The position numbers and the translations under genes were made by a program. From Zygaena filipendulae (lineage: Eukaryota > Arthropoda > Insecta > Lepidoptera > Zygaenidae), in the NCBI GenBank assembly GCA_907165275.2, contig OU015662.1:7943501-8007500 (forward strand): DNA of 64,000 bases, given 5' to 3'. Below the pieces are notes generated by a model that was not told the origin of the DNA, ran no database searches, and saw nothing but the letters and a program-made list of their open reading frames with translations. Numbering within the stretch: the stretch's first letter is position 1; each line of letters opens with the position of its first letter. Of this stretch, positions 13,570 to 25,108 are shown in pieces.

Positions 13570-13624
<55 letters not shown>

Positions 13625-13671
13625 ATACATACAATCGAACATAGAACCTCCTCCTTTTTGGAAGTCGGTTA
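12709..13671 (-). mobile_element. AACCGACTTCC element, copy B, lacking the terminal palindrome
   Basis: Near identical by eye to copy A in reverse orientation, starting with AACCGACTTCCAAAAA at 13,671 on the minus strand. It contains a run of nearly 50 A (13,574-13,622). It stops soon after the inner inverse repeat, so the last ~330 bp of copies A and C (loop and second arm) is missing. Confidence 0.8.
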
Positions 13672-14484
13672 AAAATAGGAATTCCTTTTTCAAAATTCAA
13701 AATGTTGTAGATAATGGCAAAATACATTTAACAAAAAGAAATTTTTCTTATTACCCTTTAAGGCGCGTCACGCGTCAGGCTAAAAACGCGCGTACCCATA
13801 GATTCGATTTTCCGGAACAAAAAAGCGGTGCTTGCAGAGACAAAAGCGGCATTGACATCTTACGCAAAACTTCTATTCCTTATTAACTTCTGTTACAGGC
13901 TACAACTGCCACTAGTAGGTAACTACTAACTAGTGTACCATATTATACAGTGTGTAGTTGTGTACCTATGGTATAGGTAGATAGCTCGTTAGGTAATAAG
14001 GTCGCTAGCGCGTTTGAACGTTAGAATATTCCCAGCCATCGACTGCGGACCGCGGGGAAATCAACGCGGCGACACGCGACTCTCCCCAAAATTCAACGCC
14101 CACTTAATGGTGCTAATCAAATTATTCCATGATAATTACAATACATTAAGATAAAGGCAAATAAGAAAAATCAAGTCAAACCCACTCAAAGTTGACCACA
14201 AGCGTGTCTCTTTTTGACGTCAATAAAGTTACAATCTTTGAAAGATCCACAAAACACACACACAAAGATCCTTTTCGGTTAAAGATATATGAATATTCGA
14301 GACATATTTATCGCAAACTCACAACTAGTATAGGTAAATCAGTTATTTGAAGTTGAGTGAGTCGTTATATAGATATTTCAATTAATTATTCCTTGGTCGA
14401 ATATTGAATTTTATAGGGATCTACATCTGTCATCTCATCAATTTACATTTACAATGATTACAATACAATTCACATTAGATACAA
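13672..14484. other. Gene-free DNA
   Basis: A GC-rich unique patch (about 14,030-14,110, containing GGACCGCGGGG and CGCGGCGACACGCG) is followed by mixed-composition DNA. No open frame or repeat recognised. Confidence 0.45.
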
Positions 14485-15110
14485 AATTTTAACAAACAAA
14501 TTGAAACCGACTTCAAAACACACAAACACTTGCCCGCCCGGGACCTATTTGACTTTGCACCGACTTCAAACTGATCGGTATTTTGTTATTTGTAACTTTT
14601 TAGTGTAGACAAGTGCATTTTTGTGTGTGTTTGAAATCAGTTTTAATTTTTTGCTAAAATTTTATTTATTTTTCACTTTTAAGTGACTTGGTTTATAATA
14701 AACTCTGAAATTAACGCGGGTGAAATCGCGGGGCACAACTAGTACTATATATTTCAAGATTTCTCCAAGATCCCATCTTCAGACCCTGACTTATGACAAT
14801 GGGACTACCTCGAGAATATACCCTTTCAAACAAAAAATAGTTATTTGTGCAACAAGAGAGCAGTCATTTTTTGCTGCGAGTGCTGATTTTGAATTTCTCT
14901 CACATTCAGTGAGCAAAATCGCATTTTGCTCACTGAATTCAGACAGCAAAACCTACATGTTTGAGCTACTGAAGTGAAAAAGATTTTTTCTAATTGGTCC
15001 AGCCGTCTTTAACTAATCGCGTAACAAAAATACAAAAAAAAACATACCTATGTTTTTTTTTGCAGTCGAATTGCGAACCCCCTCCTTTTTTGGAAGTCAG
15101 TTAAAAACTT
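14485..15110 (-). mobile_element. AACCGACTTCC element, copy D, old and interrupted
   Basis: Diverged copy: AACTGACTTCCAAAAAAGG at the minus-strand start, CCAAGATCCCATCTTCAGA inside, then two inverse GACTTC ends around a short loop at 14,500-14,660. It carries a Helitron 3' stub (14,702-14,742) and an unrelated 130-bp insert containing a perfect 15-bp-arm hairpin (14,905-14,937, TTCAGTGAGCAAAAT). Confidence 0.65.
14702..14742 (+). mobile_element. Helitron 3'-end stub
   Basis: GAAATTAACGCGGGTGAAAT leading into the hairpin and CTAG: only the last ~40 bp of the family. Confidence 0.65.
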
Positions 15111-15582
15111 AAGTAAGACCACCGATAATTTTCTTTTTATTTATATAGGTAGGTAGACGTACTCGCTATGAGGTCAGCCCACTTTGATAGGTTTTTTTAA
15201 ATATTTAGACTTCTTCTTCCTGCATATCTTCTACCAAACTGGTGATATCCCATCGTAATAGCCCTGCCCCATATCTATTATCCTACAAACGAGTATATGT
15301 ACCTACTATTAATTGAATAAACTCTACGTCTTTATTTCTAAAATATACACAAATATGTCTTTTTATATTATTCTGTCTGTTTCTCCACGAATTAACCTTG
15401 AATTTGGGGGTTCCAATGAGAACTCTTTGTTCCGGGATAAAATTATCAGTTTCCTACTCAGTTGTTCTGAAGCTGTACTATCAATGAAATAATCTTTCGA
15501 ATAGGTTCAGTGGTTCCCAGACAATAACGAGGCTACAAACAGAAACTATTCCTTATAATATAAGGATTACCTATAATATAAA

Positions 15583-15863
15583 CTAACCGTTCCTCCACGG
15601 CTTTACCCGTGTTATTTTGGAGTTCCCCTGGGCACCTGCTCCCCCCATTATCCTTTTCTGTACCCTTGACAATATGTTTACGGTTTTACCCGCAGCAACT
15701 TCACAATTAATAAAATACCTACCTGATAAAAACGAACTAATGTCCTTTTTAGTACAATTAACAACATGTACTTACGTAAATTTTCATGACGATCTATTGA
15801 GTATTTAAAAAGTGAAATGGTAAAAGACAGACAGAGTTACTTGCCCATTTATAACATTAAGGA
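15583..15863 (-). mobile_element. Helitron-like element, degenerate
   Basis: Minus strand starts TCCTTAATGTTATAAATGGG and carries the family core. The 3' hairpin is eroded and CTAG has become TTAG. It is longer than usual because of an internal duplication of the hairpin-proximal part (ACGGTTTTACCCGC, plus strand, near 15,680). Confidence 0.55.
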
Positions 15864-16728
15864 TCAATAAATACCTACCTAAATGTGTACCTAATGACTA
15901 CTAAAATGTACCTTAAGAAAGGCGAATAATAACTGACAAGTCTTTCCCTAGGGCCAGAATAAAGATGCGTATCTAAGAAGTAAGAACCCCTAAAATATAG
16001 GTCAAGTCTATATACCTACATAGTAGGTACAATTTAATTCGCATTGTGTTATTCGCGCGATATTTCCCGGGGCGATTCTAAAAGCATCTGAAAGTGATAC
16101 CCACCTGTTTCTACCTCATTTAATGCCACTCTTTTAGATACATTTTGGGCTAAAGTAAGTGAAATATTATCATTTTTAAATAAATTCACAGTAGAGTAGG
16201 TACCTATTTATTTTCCCCTCTCGGTTTTACCCGCGCCAGTTTCGAAATGATTCCCGCAAGAACTTTTTTATATTAGGATGAAAGTACCCTAAGTCCTGTC
16301 CTAAAACCTAAATTACTTTTGAGTTGGTAGGTGCACAAGAAATTGCTGTTTCACAGCGGTTTCACGAGCATGAATTTCAGTATTACCGCGGGAACTCTTT
16401 ATTCCGACAGCGACACTAACAATAAGGAATTCTGTAGCTTCCTATAAATCAGAGAAATACCCTCAACAAAACTTAGGTACTAACTTAAATATAAAATAAT
16501 AAGGAAGAGGCGAATGATCTCAGCCTATTTATTTCATTTATTATTTTTTTATTAAAACTATAGATACAGATACAGTAAAATTCAAGGATTTTCAGTGCCA
16601 ATAAATTCCAGACTTTGTTTATCTGTGCACTGCGACGATATAAAAACAAGGTAAGTACTTATAAATTTATTATTCTATATATCCGTATTCCGTATAATAT
16701 AATAAACCTACATAGCCTACCTACATAC
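15864..16728. other. Gene-free AT-rich DNA
   Basis: Decayed Helitron-like scraps (CGGTTTTACCCGCGCCAGTT near 16,224; TTCACGAGCATGAATTTCAG near 16,360) but no intact element or gene. Confidence 0.45.
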
Positions 16729-16776
16729 CTATACGGACCTCTACCTATACGATCGTATAGGTAGAGGTCCGTATAG
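16729..16776. repeat. Perfect 48-bp palindrome without spacer
   Basis: The sequence is its own reverse complement from CTATACGGACCTCTACCTAT through the centre CGATCG to the end. There is no loop and no mismatch. Confidence 0.95.
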
Positions 16777-16880
16777 TCTCTACCTAATCCTCGGAGAGAC
16801 AGGCGTGAGTTTTTGTATCTAGAAAACATTGAATGATTTCTTCCAGTTAAGCTTTGAATGATCAACAGTGAATGGCGTTA

Positions 16881-17105
16881 TCTATACTAATATTATATTA
16901 TGAATATTATAAAGAGCTAAAGTTTGTGAATTGTGAGTTTGTGACGTTGTATAGGGGGTAATCTCTTGGTCTACTGAACCGATTTTGAAAATTCTGACAC
17001 TTATGGAAAGCTACAGTGATCCTGAGTGACATAAAGCACTTTTTATCCCGGAATTCCCACGGTAACTCCGAAATTACCGCGGGTGAAACCGCCGGGGATA
17101 GCTAG
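16881..17105 (+). mobile_element. Helitron-like element, complete
   Basis: A|TCTATACTAATATTATATTA at the 5' end; TTATCCCGGAATTCCC, ACCGCGGGTGAAACCGCC and CTAG|T at the 3' end. This is the longer GACGTTGTATAGGGGGTAAT subtype also seen at 61,770. Confidence 0.8.
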
Positions 17106-17853
17106 TAAAATATTATTAATTTTCTCATACCTTTCCTTAGGTAGTTGAGTTGGGTAGGTAGATATCTATGTGGCGGCGGTATGCCAACTTTATGATATAG
17201 TATTATATTATCTGTGTTTATGATATCCTCCATCGTTTTTATTGACTTTTTATTTTTTTAGTACTGTAGTAGGTACCTACTGTATTTACTTGTTCCGTGT
17301 TGATGTTCCATATTTTAAATTCAAATACCTATTGAATTTTTATTAGCATTCCCTTTTCTATTAATTTCATTTTAAAACTCGAGACAAGATGTACTTTCTT
17401 GTCTCGTCATGTTATTATTTTCAATCTTTATCTAGAAATAGAATCGTATTCGTATCAAATAAACCGACTGAAGAGCTACGCGGAGGTTGTATAGGACCCT
17501 CCCCTTCAACAAGGTACCTATGTATATTGTATATACATTTTTATTTTATATTAATAACTTTCTTACTCAAAAGTCTTCACATGATCATTAAAAGCTTAAT
17601 GTTAGGAGCTTTTCAAGATCTCACGAGACGAGTTAAAACCACACTCACACCGAGGCAACTTTTATACGGGGTGCAATTAATCGCAATGCGGTGTATGAGC
17701 CCCTCGCAAAATGTTGTGGTCACGCTTTGAAGTGTGTCAGAAGCGTAACCTTGTTAAATATTCTGTTGACATTTCACACATAATATGTGGGATGTAATTA
17801 TATATACAACTTGAGGTTTTTTATTCCTTTTACAGTATAACCTATACATGTAC
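17106..17853. other. Gene-free DNA
   Basis: AT-rich. A 113-codon open frame near 17,389-17,730 shows no family resemblance and uses AT-rich codons like its surroundings, so it is not called. Confidence 0.45.
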
Positions 17854-18178
17854 ATGTTTGCCGTGAACAGAGTAGATGACTTTTATGCTATAATGAGAAA
17901 AAGGCATGCGTCATCTATGCAAAGGATCCGGACAACCAACATTCAACAATGAGATCCTGAAGGCTGTATATGGGGCGTGTAAATACTCCAAATGCGGCCT
18001 TTAGGATCTCAGCTAAATCATATTGTTCTTGAAATTATTTTTGTTGTAACTTATTTTATTGTAATTTTATGTATTGTAACTTTATGTATTGTAAATGTAA
18101 TGGCAAATGTAATATGGGGTTTTTATGGGTCCTATGGGTTCTTGTGGCCTGAAATAAATATTATTATTATTATTATAC
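17854..18178 (+). pseudogene. 3' remnant of a non-LTR retrotransposon
   Basis: A short frame reads FAVNRVDDFYAIMRKRHASS and then MQRIRTTNIQQ to a stop, resembling the C-terminal tail of LINE reverse-transcriptase polyproteins. About 200 bp of 3' UTR-like sequence follow, ending GGCCTGAAATAAATATTATT plus an ATT repeat tail. The 5' part is absent, as in a truncated insertion. Confidence 0.5.
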
Positions 18179-18189
18179 ATAATGTTTGA

Positions 18190-18990
18190 CCATCGGAAAT
18201 TTATGAACTAGGTAAGCGCGACTTACCTACATCAAAATAAAATTTTAATCTCAAATTTTTGGCGATATATTTAATTTATTGAACTTTTTCTGGCAATAAA
18301 TACATTAAAAAAATAATTGCTGATGGTGGTGGTGAGTTCCAAACACCACGCTAGCAACCCTGCGAAATAAAACGAAATTTTAAGTTTATCACGCTCAATT
18401 GCAACTTTTAAGTGATTTTATTTGATCTTTACATTTGAGCTATACGTATAGGTATTGAGCTTTGAGATTTGTAAATAAATTTCTCTAATGTGAGATAATT
18501 TTTTTATGCAGTTCGTCTTAATTTTAATCGTTAGTTGTACATTTAAATTTTAACAATAGTCATCAAAATATATGTAAATGAGGGAGGTATGAAAATAATA
18601 TGATCCATCAGCTTACCTTAGGTACCCTATATAACCTGCAACCCGACAGTGAGGAAACTCGGACTAAAATCTATGTGATAATAAATCAGAATAGAGTCAG
18701 CGAATTAAGGTTGGAATCCGTTTAGGAATCTGCGGTAACTGTGACAAGACCAGGGTCGAATAATTGCATTGTTAGGACTTCGCCACTTTACCCGGACCCT
18801 TTTGAGCTGCTCATAGCAAGAAAAGTTATTCCAACCCAACTATTCGGTTGAGAACTTATTCAATTAGGCAGGTACATACTCGTAGAATGTTGTACATTAC
18901 AAAGATATTATTGATGGTATACAAACACTTATTTTCGTAACCAAGCGATAAAATAGTAGACACTTTCCACACAAACCTTCACTACATACA
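18190..18990. other. Gene-free DNA with a GC-richer island
   Basis: 18,640-18,850 is mixed-composition unique sequence without an open frame. The rest is AT-rich. Confidence 0.4.
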
Positions 18991-18991
18991 G

Positions 18992-19173
18992 TGTAAAACA
19001 AAGTCGCTTCCCACTGTCTGTCTGTTCCTATGTATGCTTAGGTCTTTATGACTACGCAACGAATTTTCGTGCGGTTTCACCAATAGATAGAGTAATTTAT
19101 GAAGAAGATTTATATCTTAATTTTATCCTGGAATTTCCACGGGAACTCCGAAATTACCGCGGGGGACAGCTAG
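18992..19173 (+). mobile_element. Helitron-like element, variant core
   Basis: Ends GAACTCCGAAATTACCGCGG then GGGACAGCTAG|T. The core (CTGTCTGTCTGTTCC, CACCAATAGATAGAGTAATT) belongs to the variant seen reversed at 5,877 and 29,935. Confidence 0.65.
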
Positions 19174-20462
19174 TTGATGTTAAAGGATACCAATGAAATA
19201 TCGCGTTTACAACATTGTGATTCCCATATTATTTTCAGCAATGAAAAATAATTAAATCAATAATAAAATCACTCTCAGTTATGACATTACCGCAAAATAC
19301 AGCACCACAGCACCCTCTCTCTCCAATATCTGAAACATAAATCTTGCATGTACAATTCAACCGTCTCTATTCAAACGCTATTAGCCTGGACTATGAACAA
19401 TCGTCTAATACGATATATCTGATAGAATGTACCTTCCCGCTTGCATATTCAATTGAATTTAGCAACAATGACATTTTCGATTATTATTCTCAATTATTCT
19501 GTAGATTAACTAAGTATTTATTAGGCTATGTATTCGTGCCTATATATTATCTGCTAACTACACGTAAAACAGTCTAGCGTTGAGAAAGAAAAAACGAATA
19601 TACCTATATTATGTATAGGTTAGGTAGCTAATAACTATGAGAGAGAGAGATAGCATGCAGTACGAAGAAAAAAATCATTATCTCATTAAATTATCAGTAT
19701 TATGAATTGAGATAGGAACTTGGTCTTATTAAATGTCTAAGTGACGTGGCCATGGATCAAGTTACAGTGGGACCCTTTCAGTCCCTTTGCGGCGCTGCGG
19801 CTCATGAGCTGCGGAGCAATTAACGCGCCGATTGCGCTGACCGCGGCCATTTTCGGTGGAAGTGTAATCATGGTACCTATTTGACTTGCACGCTAACCAG
19901 TGGAATTCTATGAGCATGTCATTAACACACAATATACTTAACACATTATACGCTTGTGAGCAGGCTGTTTTATAATTTTTAACCCTTTTGTTGTTCCGGG
20001 ATTAAAACTATAGAAGCTGTAGAGAACTTGAACTACTTACCTAGTAGGTATATAGAAAGTAGGTACTATTTATACGGAGGGCTTTAATCCACTTTTTTAT
20101 TGTAACTACAAAACTGTTAGCGGTAACTCTGATTTATTCTCTTACTCTCCATTTAGGTAGATATATCATTTTAAAGGAAAATACGGATTTAAAAATTTCA
20201 TACTCTCTCTACCACAGAAAAAGGAATTTATATATAGATACGTATGCAAGTAGATATGCACAGTTATGAGCAAATAATTATAACACCCCAAAACTCACCT
20301 CTGGCTTACCTTTGTGTAATAAAGTTATCTACAATATTCCACGCACATTGAATTTTTCTTCATTCGACAGCGCAAATACTTAGGTAACAAAATTGCATTT
20401 TAGGTACTTTATTAATTAGGTACAGTTCGTTATGTTACCTAATGAATGTTCATGTGCTTGTT
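19174..20462. other. Gene-free DNA with a GC-rich island
   Basis: 19,740-19,960 is GC-rich and unique (GCGGCGCTGCGGCTCATGAG, GACCGCGGCCATTTTC) without splice or coding signals. A short GA repeat lies near 19,640. Confidence 0.4.
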
Positions 20463-20564
20463 GTTTACTATGAAAACAGATGAAAACCAGTGTCAGCTGA
20501 TTGTTTAGCTTTGTTTGCGAAAATTTGCCGGCGACACTGATTTTCATCTGTTTTCATAGTAAAC
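20463..20564. repeat. Fold-back MITE, 102 bp
   Basis: GTTTACTATGAAAACAGATG at the left end and its exact inverse at the right. Inner arms continue GAAAAnCAGTGTC. Confidence 0.8.
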
Positions 20565-21773
20565 TGATTCGATACCCTTCTATCTGTTCTGTGTTAATAC
20601 CTATAGTAAAATAAATTTATAGTGATATATTATACTCTTTTGAGTTTGCACTTTCTTTAAATTGTCAAAATTTGACTTTCTTTGACTACTACATTCTGTT
20701 TTCATCTATGGTTCTCTTTATAAGGATGGCTACGTATATTATCGACTCAAATTCATTAAATTGTAATCCTATAGGTCTCAAAAATGAATGTAGGTACGTC
20801 TTATTAGCTGTTGCTATAAAACGAAAATACAATAAGAAATGTAAATAAGTAGATACCTACCTACGTATAAATATGTACATTAAAATTGCGAAAATAAGTA
20901 GGTGCTTGTTCCTCGAAACACAATCTTCTCAAGTGTCAGTCAGCGTTTGACATGACGTAACGTGAAGGAAGACTTTAAGATAATAATAGATATACCTCAT
21001 AATTATATTTTACCTATATTATATTCATAGGTAGGTACTTAATTTACCTGATTGGGTCATGATTCGGTGCTTGGAACCGATTAGTTAAAGCATTCAATAA
21101 CTTTTTTACATATTAATACTTTTGAGCTTTTCTTTACCTCGTCCGCAGGTTAGCACAATAGGAGCTTTATAGCAAAATGTTAAACTTTTGCACTAGGTAC
21201 TGTTTGCGACAGATTTTCAGCGGCTTAGGTAAGCTTAACTAAAAGCGTCGCCGCTATCAAAATAAATTGATAAGTATCCGCCAGTGTTGTGTTTGTCTTA
21301 TTAATTGCGTAACATATACTAGGATTGTCAATTAAATCAGCAAAAGCGGTTTAATCCGGGTCGGGTGCTGGACACAATTATTCATCAGCAGTACAAAGCC
21401 GGGTAATCCCGCCATATTGACCGGTTCTGCGGCGCTCCTGACGCGCCCCACCCCGCCACCATTATGTAGACTTGCCCTTATTTGCCATTCAATAATGATA
21501 ATGAAAGTAACAAGATCCTTTGTACTTTGTATCTACTTTTATTAACCTGGTTTATTAAATGTTCGGTATCATGTTTTAAAAGCAGCGAAGACTTTTAATT
21601 AAATCTGTTGAAATTTGAAGCTCGCTCCGCTTCTATTTAAAGCTCTATCTATATAGGTACCTAGATACCTACCTCACGTAAAATAAGAAAAATGCAAAAA
21701 GAACTAGAAAAAGTAAACAATTATTAGGTACCTACACTAATGGACATACACATAGATTAGATATTTATTTTTA
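20565..21773. other. Gene-free DNA
   Basis: AT-rich with TACCTA motifs. A GC-richer unique patch at about 21,330-21,480 has no coding signature. Confidence 0.4.
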
Positions 21774-21871
21774 TTTGGCATCACAGAATTACTTAAAAAT
21801 AAAACATGCATTAAAATTAAAAATTAAAAAGAATCGTACTACCTACTTATATCAATTGTTGTGATGCCAAA
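21774..21871. repeat. Small inverted-repeat element
   Basis: TTTGGCATCACA and TGTGATGCCAAA bound about 100 bp of A-rich sequence. Possibly a short MITE. Confidence 0.45.
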
Positions 21872-22161
21872 ATTGGTTTTCAGCGGAGCCCATGAGGGAA
21901 TGCTAGAGAAAAGAGACAGAGATGTGTTTTGAATAAGATTTCTAATCAGATTTCTTTATTTCCACATCTCTTCTCCGCTTATAGCTTCGGTGGAAATGGT
22001 TCAAGAGGAGAGAAGAGGAGATGTCACATTTGTCTATAAAAAGTTCTGCACATTATCCTGACCTTTCGATCCAATACTTTTCATTTTCACTGTAGGTACC
22101 TACCTACAAGCCCCCAAAAAAAAACTAATTCAGAAGTTGATCAGCGTTATTTTAAAACAAG

Positions 22162-22234
22162 TTTTGATCTTTGTAAACAACAGAACTATTTCCTTAGTCT
22201 CCCTTATCAATTTTTGATCTTTGTAAACAACAGA
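22162..22234 (+). repeat. 23-bp tandem duplication
   Basis: TTTTGATCTTTGTAAACAAC plus AGA occurs at 22,162 and again at 22,212. Each copy contains a forkhead-like TGTAAACA core; function unknown. Confidence 0.7.
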
Positions 22235-22373
22235 TTTTCTTCCTTATCATATTTATTTTTATTTAGGGGGCCAACTTCACATGCTTTGTGCTTATTTAAA
22301 AGATCTTAATTTATCATTTACCTGATACCTAAGTAGGTACTTTTTCTCAACTCAATAGTTTTATTTTATTTTA

Positions 22374-22538
22374 TCTATACTAATATTATAAAAAGGTAAA
22401 GTTTGTAAGTGTGATGTTATGAGCCTTTTCCAATAGAATGTTAGTGTTTCTGAGTGTCATAGGGTAGGTACTTCTTATCCCGGAATTCCCACGGGAACTC
22501 CGAAATAACTGCAAGTGAAACGACGGGGGAACAACTAG
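22374..22538 (+). mobile_element. Helitron-like element, complete
   Basis: A|TCTATACTAATATTATAAAA at the 5' end, TTATCCCGGAATTCCCACGG inside, then CTAG|T. Confidence 0.75.
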
Positions 22539-22604
22539 TTTAACATAATCCATAGCACCTAACAACTATTTACCTACACATTTAATGATTAAACCTACTG
22601 CTAA

Positions 22605-22736
22605 TAATGCTACTGCTCCACCTGCGTTAACGTTAACGATGATGTTAATGTCTAACGTGGTAATGTTAAAATGTTGGCCACATCTAAATTAGCGCACTAA
22701 TTTACGCGTTAACACGCAGGTGGAGCAGTAGCATTA
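22605..22736. mobile_element. Fold-back MITE abutting the next element
   Basis: TAATGCTACTGCTCCACCTG and its exact inverse form the ends. The interior repeats GTTAACG-type motifs. It abuts, by a shared TAA, the next fold-back element. Confidence 0.75.
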
Positions 22737-22737
22737 A

Positions 22738-22912
22738 GGCCCGCCGCCCATTGTGACTTTTTGTCGACGTGACTTTCTGTCACTTAGTCAAGTGCAATGA
22801 AAACTATACTGAGTGCGCTCATTATGGTGACGTGACAATACGGTGACTTCAGTATAGTTTTCATAAGTGACAGAAAGTCACGTCGACAAAAAGTCACAAT
22901 GGGCGGCGGGCC
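22738..22912. mobile_element. Fold-back MITE with perfect 48-bp arms and TAA duplication
   Basis: Arms start GGCCCGCCGCCCATTGTGAC and match exactly for about 48 bp, with a second inner pair (GAAAACTATACTGA). TAA lies directly on both sides (22,735-22,737 and 22,913-22,915), the 3-bp target typical of PIF/Harbinger-type insertion. Identical arms suggest a young insertion. Confidence 0.85.
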
Positions 22913-22915
22913 TAA

Positions 22916-23877
22916 GCATAACGGATTAACATTATTGTAACGTTAAACTTAAACTGAAGGTCATATTAGGTAGGTATCCACTGTGTGTAGATATATTTTA
23001 TTTACAATAGGCAAGTCAGTAGATAGTTTATTACACACACATATTGTAATTTATAATTTCTGGCTTCTGAATGATTTAAAAAGCCCGAACTAAAACGAAC
23101 TGAATACCTGTAGGTACCTACCTACCGTATTTCTTTTAATAAAGGTTGACCAAAGATTGTAGAACGAAACATACTTAAAAACATAAATATAATAACAAAA
23201 TCACAATACATTGCAACATCGCACACCAGTGGAAGGCTTTTAGCTAATGGTCTTAAAAATATTACATTTCTAGAAATGTTTCGAGGAAGGAATGGCGTCA
23301 AGTGACAGTTTAACTGATGTTTATTTGCTGCGCTGTGAAACGTACATTTATTTTAGAACAGCCTACCTATACGTCCTACCTACCCACGAACATATGTTCT
23401 AAAACGATATTAAAATTTGAAAATTTTATGAAGTCTAACTCTAATTCCACGTCCGTTATACTTCCAGTAGGTTGGTACAAACATAGGTACCTACCTACTT
23501 GAAAATATTGTGAAATCTAATTTTAATTTTGAAAAATGAAAGAGACCACGATCGAATCTTAAAAATAAAATAAATAAATAGAAATAAATAATAATAAAAC
23601 TTTATATTAATATCTTCGAATACTTAATTATTTTTGTGTAGGTAAAAAAATTTGTGATATTATATAGTAGGTATAGGTACCTACCTAAATAATATGTTAA
23701 TAGATACCTATGTAATTGACCATGCAAAAGGATATTACCTACTACGTGTACCTAAGTTTCACAAGTTCCCAAATTTGTTTTATGTACCTACCCTTAATTA
23801 CTACGTTTATTTATATCGTTTACCCACCACTGCACTCTGCAGACGCGTGTTGTTTAGCGATTTTAAATATCTTAAAT
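22916..23877. other. Gene-free AT-rich DNA
   Basis: Rich in TAGGTA/TACCTA. No gene or defined repeat recognised. Confidence 0.5.
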
Positions 23878-24065
23878 GGTTTCACCCGCGTTAATTTCGG
23901 AGCTCCCGTGGTAATTCCGGGATAAAAAGTACTTACCCTATATCCTTCTCTGTATCCCTTACAACGTGTAGGTATGGTGTAGGTTCACGCAGAATTTCAT
24001 AATGATCGGTAGGTACAGTAGTTAAGGCGTGGAAGTGTAACAAACAAACTCACATTTGCATTGTA
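23878..24065 (-). mobile_element. Helitron-like element, partial
   Basis: Minus-strand core (GAAATTCTGCGTGAACC, TACTTTTTATCCCGGAATTA) and part of the 3' hairpin are present; the terminal CTAG is missing. Confidence 0.6.
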
Positions 24066-24225
24066 AGCGCTACACCGCGATGCGATGCGATACGATGCGT
24101 TTATTTTTTAACTTAATTTTAAATTTCTTAGAAGACGAAAGCTGCAAGTTCGCAGATGTGCGCGATGCGATGCGAGTTCGCGGTTTTTTGTGGGAGCCCT
24201 AATATGTAGTAAGGATTGTGTTCGG

Positions 24226-24430
24226 TGGCGGATTTCCCAGCAGGCTGAATAGATTGGAGCCTAGGTCGGCAGATATAAGGGGCGGCAAAAAAACTATTTC
24301 TTGTGCAATCATAACTATATCGTTGGATTGTCAAAAAAATCTGGCAACTGACACATTGATCCACTAGTACAGATGATTTTGAACTAGATTCTAAGCTAGA
24401 ATATCCGGTTGGGGCGGCAAAATTTGAATA
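24226..24430. repeat. Dispersed repeat, GGCGGATTT...GGCTGAATAG family
   Basis: Matches 40,563-40,710 by eye: GGCGGATTTnCCAGnAGGCT, GGAGCCTA, GGCAGAT, GCGGCA and AAAACTAT in order. Class unknown. Confidence 0.55.
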
Positions 24431-24969
24431 GCCTACTGGCGGAAAATGTGTAGGTAAATCCAAGGCCCTTTACCCGGGCAGGCATTTGGTTGAGTTTTGT
24501 GTGCGAGAATCACCCGGCGACTCTGGTTTCCATCAATTTTCATACTGTTATTTTCTGTTCTGTGATAATAAATAACTAAAGAGCGGACCATCTGCGCATT
24601 ATTTTAGCTTAATCTTTAAACCAAGTTTAGGTATAACAACCCAAATACGTAAAAATGACAAACCAAATAAAAAGTAATTCGTGAGGTAAGTTTAATATTT
24701 TGGCAGATGGGATCTCTATCCATTCAAGATTTAGCATTCATTTTAATTTTTCCAGCGGAAAAAATTAGTTGGTTCTTTAAGCCACGGGGCGCGAATGCAA
24801 ATCCGGTTTGAGTGCGGACTAATTAAAAAATTCTAAAGACAAAAATGGGAAATTAAAACATCTTTGAATCTTTTCATTTGTCTAATTATTAATCTTTCGT
24901 CGTAGAATTCATCGTCGTTGGAATGTACCTACACTCTTCGCTGAACGATGATCAACACTAAAAGAGGAT
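24431..24969. other. Gene-free DNA
   Basis: Mixed composition. A short GC-rich unique patch lies at 24,780-24,830. No gene. Confidence 0.4.
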
Positions 24970-25108
24970 TACCTATAAGTTGGAACGTTTAAAGTTTGAA
25001 GGTAGCTAACTATGGAACTGTTTAACCGATTTTTAAAATTATTTCACTGCTAACGACAATTCCAAATTCTAAAATTGAGGCGGTTGAAACCGCAGGGGAA
25101 ACAGCTAG
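24970..25108 (+). mobile_element. Helitron-like element, degenerate
   Basis: Ends GGTTGAAACCGCAGGGGAAA then CAGCTAG|T. The 5' core is only loosely similar. Confidence 0.55.

Noticed and set aside
13491..13727. Poly-Phe frames
   Set aside because: Artefact of the long A/T run in copy B.
17389..17730. 113-codon open frame
   Set aside because: AT-driven codon use, no domain, no splice context.
24128..24463. 111-codon minus-strand frame
   Set aside because: Lies across the dispersed GGCGGATTT repeat and GATGCG repeats, with no protein resemblance.
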